Source: JAKAWM01 sp049966695 (GTDB lineage: Bacteria > Actinomycetota > Acidimicrobiia > Acidimicrobiales > Palsa-688). From it: a DNA stretch of 27,340 bases. The stretch's first letter is position 1, and each line of letters begins with the position of its first letter. Shown one piece after another: positions 21,386 to 27,340 of this stretch. The notes below the pieces were generated by a model. It was not told the DNA's origin. It did not search any database and was given only the letters and a program-made list of their open reading frames with translations. The translations under genes were made by a program, and so were the position numbers. Where the stretch lies: assembly GCA_049966695.1 (NCBI GenBank), contig JBMFUG010000030.1:1-27340 (forward strand). Reading direction: 5' to 3'.

Positions 21386-23479
21386 TCACCCAGCCACGCT
21401 TGGGGGCCGTAAGCGCAGCAGCGTCAGCGAGTGCGCTGGGAACCTCCAGTAAAAGTGCTTACCCGTTAGAGGCGTTGCATAGGACGTGACATGCACTAGG
21501 TCGGGACGAGCGGGCGTGTTGTAAGCCGTCGGGCTGGGGCCGTCCAGCACGCTTGCGTCGACTTGGCTGAAGTTCTTCTTGTCGCGTAGGTCGACCTGGG
21601 CCAAGAAGGGCTCGGTAGGGCTCGCGTTGATCACCACGATATCGACCTGCCCAGTACGGCTTTCAGCAGCTACCGCCCATAGAGCCCGCGCCCTACCAGC
21701 GTCCGGCAGGACAGGTGCGTCCCGCACTGCCACATTGAGCAGCTGCTCGCCGCCAAGAGAGCTCATCAGCCCGAGCACCTGCCCGGTCGGTTCGTCGAGA
21801 AATGTGCCTCCCCAATTGGCGACCATCCCGCTGTCTGGGCTGAGGCCAGTGTTGACCATGGCTTTGCCGATGTCGATCGCCCTGCGCACTGTTTGGCTCT
21901 CCAGAGCCTCTTTCCTTAGGCCCCGTCGAGCAACAGCACCGGTCAGCCGGTAGGCCGTAAAGGGCGCTGATTCAGCAAGGTACTTTTCTGCCACAGGGAC
22001 CCCGTGCTTCATCCACTCGAAAAGTTGCGCAGCCTCGAAAAGGCCTTCGTAAAGTGAGAGGTTGAACGCTGGGTCGGCTACTGGCACGGGGGCGACCAGC
22101 TGCCCGTACTCGGTAATGAACACGGGGATGTCCCTGCCAGAATAGTGGCGTACCTCGCTTTGCAGCCTGGCCAAGTCCCGAGCCTCGCGTGCGGGGTAGG
22201 CCATCAGGGCTTCCTCGTAAAGATGAAGGGGTGCGGTTATGTCAGGTAGACGCGCGTACTCGTGGAGCTCCACGCAGTCGTAAGGGTACCGGGTGCCCAT
22301 GAGCTGCAGGAACGTTACGTTGGTCTCTTCAGAGGCGCATACCCTGATGTGAGGGTTCATGCGCTTCATCGCCTGGTAGAAGTCTATGAAGCCACCGTGT
22401 GGTCCCGAGTTGTAAGTCGCTGTTACTTGAGCTCCGGCTGGAGGGATGCTCCCGTGCCGACCGTCGCCGAAGGTGATAGCGCCGGTTGCTGGGTCCAACG
22501 TGTAGACGTGGGCGTCAGGGCCCGCCAGAGACAAGTTGCCTACCGCTCGCCAAGGTGAGCCGGCGACGTAGATGGTCACGGTGCCTGGCACGGCTGGGGG
22601 GTAGTAGAGGTAGAACTTTTGGTGCCCTGCGCCTGTAGAGTACGACGCGGACGGGAGCTCGTCGGCAAACGTGCCGACCGGCTGGTTGGAAAAGTGCGTT
22701 GTGCCACCAAAAATGTACTCGCAGGTTGGTGCTTGGCTCGGGGGACAAGGGACCGAACGTGGTCCCAGGTTGACCAGTTGCCCCGAGCGCCAGCCGTACT
22801 GGCCAGGGAACGATTGTTCGTTGCCCACTTCCCAGTAAGGGACGTTATAAGGGGCGGGGTGGCCGTTCTTGGCTCGCAGTGCTGCCCAATAGCTCGGCTG
22901 GAGGGGGTTGGACGAGGGGTGCCGGGTCAGGGGGGCGGTCATGTAGGCCACAAAGTCTGCAGCCTGTTGGGCCGTGCCGGTAGCAAAATTGACGGTGACG
23001 AGACCGACGGCATGTAGCTGGTCCAGCAGCTTGCCAAACTCGTCCGGCCCCACTGTCGAGTGCTGGGGACCGTCCAAGACACAGCACGCGCGGGAAATGT
23101 GAGCTGCCTGGATGCCGTACGGTTCGTTAGGGCCTCGGTGCTCCTGCGGCCCTATAGCCCGCAGCCAGTCGAAGCTGTCTGAAGTCGTGCCGCCGGGGTA
23201 ACGCAATATCGTAACACCGGTACGGCGTAAAGCTGTTACGAAGCCGGGGTAAAACGTCCCCTTTGTTAGGTCGTACGCGCCCTCGGCATTGTCTGCCCAG
23301 AGAACGTTGCCACCGAACAAGTAAGGGCTGGCACGCCCAATCGGTCGCCCGCCTATAACGATCTCAGGGACTGACGGAGAACTCCATGTCACTACCCCAG
23401 GAGCGACGGTCGCAGTCGGGCTCATGAGCGACGCGACCAGCCCCAGGACCGCCATGCTCCGGTGCACGCCCAATGCCAT
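21386..23479 (-). CDS. secreted GH51-like glycoside hydrolase (alpha-L-arabinofuranosidase-like) with inserted beta domain
   Basis: The 697-residue protein has an N-terminal signal peptide (about 1-26, VLGLVASLMSPTATVA). A clan GH-A barrel follows: LFGGNVLWADN, VTILRYPGGTTSDSFDW (87-105), VTVNFATGTA, then YWEVGNEQ with the acid/base candidate Glu221. The nucleophile candidate is Glu457 in FITEYGQ. The C-terminal part (about 560-697) is a beta-sandwich. These features fit GH51/GH39-like arabinofuranosidases. Between the two catalytic glutamates lies an insert of about 105 residues (250-358) with YTLDPATGAITFGDGRHG and PPAGAQVTATY, a beta motif better known from phage baseplate proteins. GGGAGG lies 9 nt before ATG 23479. 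Substrate specificity is not readable. Confidence 0.75.
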   Translation of the reverse strand: MALGVHRSMAVLGLVASLMSPTATVAPGVVTWSSPSVPEIVIGGRPIGRASPYLFGGNVLWADNAEGAYDLTKGTFYPGFVTALRRTGVTILRYPGGTTSDSFDWLRAIGPQEHRGPNEPYGIQAAHISRACCVLDGPQHSTVGPDEFGKLLDQLHAVGLVTVNFATGTAQQAADFVAYMTAPLTRHPSSNPLQPSYWAALRAKNGHPAPYNVPYWEVGNEQSFPGQYGWRSGQLVNLGPRSVPCPPSQAPTCEYIFGGTTHFSNQPVGTFADELPSASYSTGAGHQKFYLYYPPAVPGTVTIYVAGSPWRAVGNLSLAGPDAHVYTLDPATGAITFGDGRHGSIPPAGAQVTATYNSGPHGGFIDFYQAMKRMNPHIRVCASEETNVTFLQLMGTRYPYDCVELHEYARLPDITAPLHLYEEALMAYPAREARDLARLQSEVRHYSGRDIPVFITEYGQLVAPVPVADPAFNLSLYEGLFEAAQLFEWMKHGVPVAEKYLAESAPFTAYRLTGAVARRGLRKEALESQTVRRAIDIGKAMVNTGLSPDSGMVANWGGTFLDEPTGQVLGLMSSLGGEQLLNVAVRDAPVLPDAGRARALWAVAAESRTGQVDIVVINASPTEPFLAQVDLRDKKNFSQVDASVLDGPSPTAYNTPARPDLVHVTSYATPLTGKHFYWRFPAHSLTLLRLRPPSVAG

Positions 23480-23518
23480 AGCAACACACCTCCCTTTTAG
23501 TAGTGACGAGATGCCTGC

Positions 23519-23566
23519 CCACCGGGTGCTTTACGGGAGGCGAAGCGCCTGTCGGGCACCCGGTGG
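23519..23566 (-). terminator. large inverted repeat between the Lys-rich protein and glycosidase genes
   Basis: CCACCGGGTGC (23519-23529) and GCACCCGGTGG (23556-23566) are a perfect 11-bp inverted repeat. Inside it a second stem, AGGCG/CGCCT (23538-23542, 23546-23550), has a 3-nt loop. It begins about 20 bases after the stop of the Lys-rich protein gene and ends about 30 before the glycosidase ribosome site. It probably separates the two by termination or RNA processing; there is no T-tract. Confidence 0.5.
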
Positions 23567-23587
23567 ACCATTAGTGGCCAGGGTGAA

Positions 23588-23971
23588 CTACTTCTTGGTC
23601 GACTTGGCTGGCTTGGCAACCGCCTTCTTGGTCGACTTGGCCGTCTTGGCTGGCTTGGCAACCGCCTTCTTGGTTGCGCTGGCTGGCTTTACCGTCTCCC
23701 ACTTGAACGTCTTGCCCACTGGCTTGCAGACCAACGTGGCCTTTCCGGCCTTCTCTGTCTTGCCGAGCTCTGCCTTGGTGCAGCTACTGCCAGCCTTCAC
23801 CTCAGTCGCTACAGCGTGGTGAGCTGCGACGCTTGCGTGGGCTACGGCGGCTTGGTGCGTTTTGGTGCTTGCGTGAGACGACGCATAAGCAGTTCCTGCA
23901 GTGGCGAGGCCGCCCAAGGCCACACCGAGAGCCATAACTGCGGGGAAAACCCGCCTCAGCACTTTAGTCAC
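23588..23971 (-). CDS. small secreted Lys/Ala-rich protein
   Basis: From GTG 23971 (AAAGGG about 7 nt upstream) the protein has 127 residues. A signal peptide (VLRRVFPAVMALGVALGGLA...AYA) is followed by a His/Ala-rich linker (HASVAAHHAVATE). A short two-cysteine module follows, CTKAELGKTEKAGKATLVC...FKWETV, of a type often seen in actinobacterial surface proteins (G-x-L-x-C ... W). The C-terminal 32 residues repeat KKAVAKPAK, resembling histone H1-like tails. The basic tail could bind wall polymers or nucleic acid outside the cell; this is inference. The frame extends to 24046, but that would put 25 residues before the signal peptide. It lies directly downstream of the kinase gene. Confidence 0.7.
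   Translation of the reverse strand: MTKVLRRVFPAVMALGVALGGLATAGTAYASSHASTKTHQAAVAHASVAAHHAVATEVKAGSSCTKAELGKTEKAGKATLVCKPVGKTFKWETVKPASATKKAVAKPAKTAKSTKKAVAKPAKSTKK
23603..23674 (-). repeat. 42-bp period repeat in the Lys-rich tail
   Basis: A 30-bp block occurs identically at 23603-23632 and 23645-23674. The 42-bp period equals 14 codons and encodes the repeated KKAVAKPAK tail, so the repeat count could vary between strains by slippage. Confidence 0.75.
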
Positions 23972-24085
23972 TATCTGCCCTTTCCCTTTGATGTTTCCTC
24001 TGGTGAGCCGTAAGGTGTTGCCCAGGTCCCACCCTCTTTTACACATTTGAGTTGTACCGGCATAACGCTTAAGGTCGTCGGCTAC

Positions 24086-24180
24086 CTGAGAAAATGCTGA
24101 AGCCTGGGTGCGGGCAGGCTCAATGGACGCCCGACGCTAGGTGGGAGAAGCAGAAGGCTCAAAGCTGAGAAAGTGCTGAG
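24086..24180. promoter_or_regulatory. 11-bp-phased CTGAG repeats, candidate response-regulator sites
   Basis: CTGAGAAAATGCTGA (24086-24100) and CTGAGAAAGTGCTGA (24165-24179) differ at one base. Each is itself a direct repeat of CTGA(G) with an 11-bp step, the geometry bound by OmpR/PhoB-type regulators. They lie in the 290-nt space between the kinase stop and the GTG of the Lys-rich secreted protein, 115-210 nt upstream of that start. A related pair in opposite orientation (CTCAG twice) lies at about 24249-24265, at the kinase stop. Confidence 0.45.
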
Positions 24181-24261
24181 AAGAGGTCGGCCCTGAACAA
24201 CTTGCGCGTGCAACCAAGCCGCGCAGCGCGCGGAAGTGGCCGTGCCGTCTCAGCCACCGTC

Positions 24262-25701
24262 TCAGGGTGCTGGACCAGTGAGCGGGATGACCACGATGAA
24301 CTTGGCTCCTGGCTTGGCATCTTCCACCCACACGTCACCGCCATGGGCGACCACGATCTCGCGAACTATGGCGAGGCCGAGGCCCGCACCGTTGCCTTCG
24401 TGAGCTCGCGCGCTGTCGAGGCGGACGAAGCGCTCGAAGATCCGTTCTCGCTCAAACCAGGGCACGCCCGGGCCGTCGTCTTTGACGCTGAGCTCGCAGC
24501 GCCCGTCAACGCTCTGCAAGGAGAACTCGACATTGGCCCGGGCATAGCGCTCGGCGTTGTCGGCCAGGTTGGTAACGACGCGTTCGAGCAGGACCCCGTC
24601 ACCGTTCACGCGCACAGCGCTCACCCCTTTCAGGGAGACATTGACCTTTCCTCGTTGGCGAAGGCGGTCTGCCTGAGCCAGGATGATGTCATCGAGGTCA
24701 ACATCGGCGCGCCTCAAGCGCAGCATGCCCTCGTCTATGCGGGCTAGGGTGAGCAGGTCGTCGACCAGATGGCTCATCCTCGTTACTTCTTCGATCGAAC
24801 CCTGGACCAGGGTGGCAGCAGCGGCTGGGTGCTCAATAGCCACCTCAAGCTGGGCTTGCAAGGCAGCGAGGGGGTTGCGAAGCTCGTGCGACACGTCGGC
24901 GATCAGGCGATGTTGGCGCTCGCTTGCTGCTTGGAGGCGTCCAAGCATGTCGTTCATGGTCCTCGCCAGTTGCCCTACCTCGTCAAGAGCGTGGGGCTCG
25001 GCTACGCGGCTGCTCAAGTCGGTGGCAGATATCTTGGCCACCTGAGAGCGGATCCTCTCGACTGGCTTCAGAGACCACCCGGTCATGGTCCAGACCACAA
25101 GTCCCACCAGCAGGTCCAGTACGGGCAGCGCCACGCCTAGTGACAAGGCGACCAAGCCGACTGCGTGGTCGGCAGCGCCTAGCGAATAAGCCACGAGCAC
25201 CGTGCCGTTGGCCGGAGGCCCCCTCACTCCGAGGGCCGCGACAACAAAACGCTTGTCGATGTCTAGCCGTACATGTGTGAAACGCCGTACCCGAAGCCTT
25301 ACGTCCGTGTATATAAGTACTTTGCCGGGCGGGGGAGCTGAGTCGACCATTGCCGCTTGTCCTTCGATGTTGCGGCTGGAAGCTATGACGGCGCCGTTGC
25401 TACCGATCACTTGCGCTGCGATCTCTTCAGTTGGGTCGGGGAGCGGGTTGGGCACGTAGCCCCTGCTCGCCATCAGTGACGAGATAATGAGGGCTTCGTC
25501 TTGCGCAGTATTGGACGCGCTCCGGTACAGAGATCCTCGCAGCAGACCGAGCACGCTGAAGGAGCTCAGTACAAAGGCCGCTCCCACGACCAGAAAGGAG
25601 ACCACAGCCGCGCGTACTCGCACTCCACCGGCCCAGTGCCTCACTAGCGACCATCCGGTGGGGATCTCTACAGGTGCCGAGGCCGCTGCCTGGGCTTTCA
25701 T
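24262..25701 (-). CDS. sensor histidine kinase
   Basis: The 479-residue membrane kinase senses an external signal and phosphorylates the adjacent regulator. Two membrane helices (about 31-54 and 181-207) bracket an extracytoplasmic sensor region of about 125 residues without recognisable fold. A HAMP domain follows (about 208-260, KPVERIRSQVAKI...LDEVGQLARTMNDML). The HisKA domain has IADVSHELRNPLAALQAQLE with phospho-acceptor His272. The ATPase domain has the N box TNLADNAERYA, G1 DDGPGVP, F box ERFVR and G2 GAGLGLAI. The ATG overlaps the regulator stop by 4 bp (ATGA). The HAMP and catalytic core resemble kinases of the MprB/TcrY kind found in actinobacteria. Confidence 0.92.
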   Translation of the reverse strand: MKAQAAASAPVEIPTGWSLVRHWAGGVRVRAAVVSFLVVGAAFVLSSFSVLGLLRGSLYRSASNTAQDEALIISSLMASRGYVPNPLPDPTEEIAAQVIGSNGAVIASSRNIEGQAAMVDSAPPPGKVLIYTDVRLRVRRFTHVRLDIDKRFVVAALGVRGPPANGTVLVAYSLGAADHAVGLVALSLGVALPVLDLLVGLVVWTMTGWSLKPVERIRSQVAKISATDLSSRVAEPHALDEVGQLARTMNDMLGRLQAASERQHRLIADVSHELRNPLAALQAQLEVAIEHPAAAATLVQGSIEEVTRMSHLVDDLLTLARIDEGMLRLRRADVDLDDIILAQADRLRQRGKVNVSLKGVSAVRVNGDGVLLERVVTNLADNAERYARANVEFSLQSVDGRCELSVKDDGPGVPWFERERIFERFVRLDSARAHEGNGAGLGLAIVREIVVAHGGDVWVEDAKPGAKFIVVIPLTGPAP

Positions 25702-26384
25702 GAGCTGCTCAAAGCGTAGCGGTAGCCAAAGCCGCGGACAGTCTCTATGTTGTGGCGGCCGAACGGGATGTCGATTTTCCTCCTCAAATAGCCGATGTAC
25801 ACCTCTACGATATTTTGGTCGCCATTGAAGTCACTGCCCCACACCTTGCTAAGCAGTTCCTCTTTTGACACAGCCTTGCCGGGGCTGCTCAACAGTACTG
25901 CAAGCAAGTCGAACTCCCGTCGTGACAGTGCTATGTCTTCGCCGCCGCGTGCACAACGACGTGCCCGCCGGTCAAGCAAGAGGTCGCCAGCACGCATAAC
26001 GTCCAAGCTCCAAAAAGCACTTCGTGACTCCCGTCTTGCCAGAGCGCGCACATGGGCTTTGAGCACGACGTAGGAAAAAGGCTTCTTAAGGTAATCGTCC
26101 GCCCCGGAGTCCAGGGCCTCGGCCTCGTCCCACTCTCCGTCCTTGGCCGTCAGCATCAGCACGGGCGTCCATATACCTTGTTCCCTGAGGCGGCGGCAAA
26201 TTTGGAAGCCGTTCAGCTCCGGGAGGAGGATGTCGCACACGATCACGTCAAAACTCTGCTCGGTGGCAAGCCTTAACCCCTCTGTGCCAGTGCTGGCCCC
26301 AACAGCTTCGTGGCCGTCCTCGCTGAAGCCGTGGCAAAGGGCATCACGAAGGTGAGCTTCGTCTTCTATGAAGAGGATCCGCAT
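25698..26384 (-). CDS. OmpR/PhoB-family response regulator
   Basis: The 228-residue protein has an N-terminal receiver domain (1-118) with acidic pocket Glu7/Asp8, phospho-acceptor Asp51 in VIVCDILLPELNG, Thr in LMLTAKD and Lys in YLKKPFS. A C-terminal winged helix (about 130-225) has LSRREFDLLAVLLSSPGKAV, SKEELLSKVWG, NIVEVYIGYLRRKID and IETVRGFGYRY. It is the partner of the kinase that overlaps it. No Shine-Dalgarno sequence is evident before ATG 26384. Likely targets are the phased repeats at 24086-24180 and the 16-bp repeats just upstream of its own gene. Confidence 0.94.
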   Translation of the reverse strand: MRILFIEDEAHLRDALCHGFSEDGHEAVGASTGTEGLRLATEQSFDVIVCDILLPELNGFQICRRLREQGIWTPVLMLTAKDGEWDEAEALDSGADDYLKKPFSYVVLKAHVRALARRESRSAFWSLDVMRAGDLLLDRRARRCARGGEDIALSRREFDLLAVLLSSPGKAVSKEELLSKVWGSDFNGDQNIVEVYIGYLRRKIDIPFGRHNIETVRGFGYRYALSSS

Positions 26385-26432
26385 GGCTGGCTCTTGGGGC
26401 TTGGTGGGCTGTAAGTGCTTGTGCTCTCCGTG

Positions 26433-26472
26433 CCGTCGCTATGGCATGACAAGGTACCGTCGCTATGGCATG
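26433..26472. repeat. 16-bp perfect direct repeat upstream of the response regulator
   Basis: CCGTCGCTATGGCATG occurs at 26433-26448 and 26457-26472 with a 24-bp period, 49-88 bases upstream of the regulator start codon. The location suits an operator, perhaps for autoregulation. Confidence 0.55.
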
Positions 26473-26660
26473 GCGAGTTGTCCTATGCCGAAGCTACTGC
26501 GCCTTCGGTGGGCAGCGACGACGGACGGTGCCATGACTTTCAGCTATAGCTCAGGAACGGCGCGTTCGGCCAGCTCCAAGGCGTGGCGCCGCTCCCGTGC
26601 ACACCTGGTCGAAGGGATCGTCCTCAGCTGACGAGGTGAGCCGGCCACTACGAGCGCTTT

Positions 26661-26722
26661 GCGTTGCCGTGGGCCCCTGTGGGCCGCGTTGCCGTGGGCC
26701 CCTGTGGGCCGCCTTGCCGTGG
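26661..26722. repeat. 25-bp tandem repeat, about 2.5 copies
   Basis: A 25-bp unit beginning GCGTTGCCGTGGGCC is present at 26661-26685 and 26686-26710 in identical form, with a 12-bp partial third copy (one mismatch) at 26711-26722. Each unit contains GGGCCCCTGTGGGCC, able to form GGGCC/GGCCC pairing. It could change in copy number. Confidence 0.7.
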
Positions 26723-26788
26723 CGCCGTGCCGCCTAGGGCGCTTGCCGAGAGGCCACCGGGCCGCTTCCCGGGCCACTTGGGGGTCGC

Positions 26789-26794
26789 TAGCCT
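26789..26794 (+). promoter_or_regulatory. aldo/keto reductase -10 box, leaderless start
   Basis: TAGCCT is followed by 7 nt and the ATG at 26802. The same hexamer stands before glyS. Confidence 0.45.
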
Positions 26795-26801
26795 GAAGCC
26801 C

Positions 26802-27340
26802 ATGTGCGCGATGACATCCATGCCAACCCGCAAGATCGGGTCGCTTGAGGTATCGGTCGTCGGCCTGGGTTGTAACAACTTCGGCGGGCGGGTAGATGGA
26901 AAAAGCAGCGTAGAAGTGGTGAGAGCCGCTATTGACGCTGGTGTCACTTTGTTTGACACGGCTGACATTTACGGAGGGACGCAAAGCGAGGAGGTGCTAG
27001 GGAAAGCGCTCCGCAGGAGGCGTTCCGAGGTCATAATAGCTACAAAGTTTGGCATGGCTATTGACGAACAAAGACGAGGGGCTCGTCCAGCTTATATTAA
27101 AAAGGCTCTCGAAGACAGCCTGCGCCGCCTGAAGACTGACTACATTGACCTTTACCAGCTGCACCAGCCCGACCCGGCTACTCCGATAAGCGAGACACTA
27201 GCGGCGCTGAGCAGCGCCGTTGAAGAGGGCAAAGTGCGTGAAATAGGTTGCTCGCATTTTTCGGGGCCTCCCGGCATGGATGTGGGTCGATTTAGGGATC
27301 TACGGCCCGGCGACGCTCGTGTGGCAGGACATGCTCGATC
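26802..27340 (+). CDS. aldo/keto reductase, 5' part (cut by window edge)
   Basis: The frame from ATG 26802 stays open to the right edge (179 codons). It encodes an NADPH-dependent aldo/keto reductase, a TIM-barrel enzyme reducing aldehydes and ketones. Family blocks are IGSLEVSVVGLGCNNFGG, DAGVTLFDTADIYGGTQSEE (catalytic Asp and Tyr), VIIATKFG (Lys), SLRRLKTDYIDLYQLHQPD (His) and EEGKVREIGCSHFS. After about 27262 the sequence no longer resembles the family: instead of a run leading to a Q-N-x-Y-S block it reads GMDVGRFRDLRPGDARVAGH. The gene may diverge, be frameshifted or be interrupted here. Further in-frame ATGs at 26811 and 26820 are possible starts. Confidence 0.8.
   Translation, partial: MCAMTSMPTRKIGSLEVSVVGLGCNNFGGRVDGKSSVEVVRAAIDAGVTLFDTADIYGGTQSEEVLGKALRRRRSEVIIATKFGMAIDEQRRGARPAYIKKALEDSLRRLKTDYIDLYQLHQPDPATPISETLAALSSAVEEGKVREIGCSHFSGPPGMDVGRFRDLRPGDARVAGHAR

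Larger units (their letters stand above)
26385..26801. other. gene-free divergent region between response regulator and aldo/keto reductase
   Basis: This stretch of about 417 bases shows no recognisable gene. It holds two repeat blocks, listed separately, and presumably the promoters of the two divergent genes. The short ORFs across it are low-complexity or antisense readings. Confidence 0.5.

Noticed and set aside
23424..23822. 132-codon plus-strand frame rich in FLVDLAGLATA repeats
   Set aside because: The apparent hydrophobic repeats are the reverse complement of the Lys/Ala tail of the secreted protein, which has a signal peptide and ribosome site and is the real gene.
26433..26722. Short-repeat array as a CRISPR or integron site
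   Set aside because: Two unrelated direct repeats with few copies, no spacers of regular length and no integrase or cas genes.

Overview
The window is a gene-dense stretch of high-GC DNA that reads as an actinobacterial chromosome, most probably class Acidimicrobiia. The main grounds are the actinobacterial gene families (Streptomyces-type xylose isomerase, BldC-like helix-turn-helix protein, RpoD with a VTRERVRQIE region 4), frequent GTG/TTG starts, several leaderless-type promoters, and a secreted lipoprotein built of GYWL...FGDA repeats of the kind that is very common in Acidimicrobiia. The taxonomic call is inference. Both edges cut genes: a transposase on the left and an aldo/keto reductase on the right.

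Layout. 1-1250: N-terminal part of an ISAzo13-type transposase (minus), a gene-free stretch and greA (minus). 1249-5513: a branched-chain amino acid operon, leuB-ilvE-cimA plus a conserved unknown gene. It is preceded by a promoter, a 17-codon leader ORF with clustered Leu/Val/Val/Ile codons, two consecutive hairpins (the second terminator-like) and a duplicated 21-bp element, an arrangement that looks like ribosome-mediated attenuation. 5547-6482: fabD (minus), convergent. 6695-12281: a long plus-strand run: hemW, a single-pass membrane protein, a BldC-like DNA-binding protein, a HIT protein, phoH, ybeY and a CorC/CNNM transporter-like protein. 12274-13452: a lone xylA (minus) overlapping the end of the CorC gene. 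13619-19880: housekeeping genes uppS, recO, glyS, dnaG, rpoD, then tRNA-Asn(GTT).

20047-26384 is an envelope and secretion region read from the minus strand: a response regulator and histidine kinase (4-bp overlap), a small secreted Lys/Ala-rich protein, a secreted GH51-like glycosidase with an inserted beta domain, and a repeat-propeller lipoprotein. The short intergenic spaces here hold structured repeats: tandem hairpin units before the lipoprotein, a large inverted repeat before the glycosidase, and 11-bp-phased CTGAG repeats between the kinase and the Lys-rich protein. 26802-27340 is a 5' partial aldo/keto reductase gene on the plus strand.

How the parts fit. CimA makes citramalate from pyruvate and acetyl-CoA. 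LeuB can oxidise the methylmalate intermediate to 2-oxobutyrate and IlvE performs the final transamination, so the operon supports a threonine-independent isoleucine route as well as leucine synthesis. A leader peptide carrying Leu, Val and Ile codons is a logical sensor for it. At least six genes start 6-7 nt after a TANNNT box, which suggests leaderless transcription is common here and helps fix several start codons.
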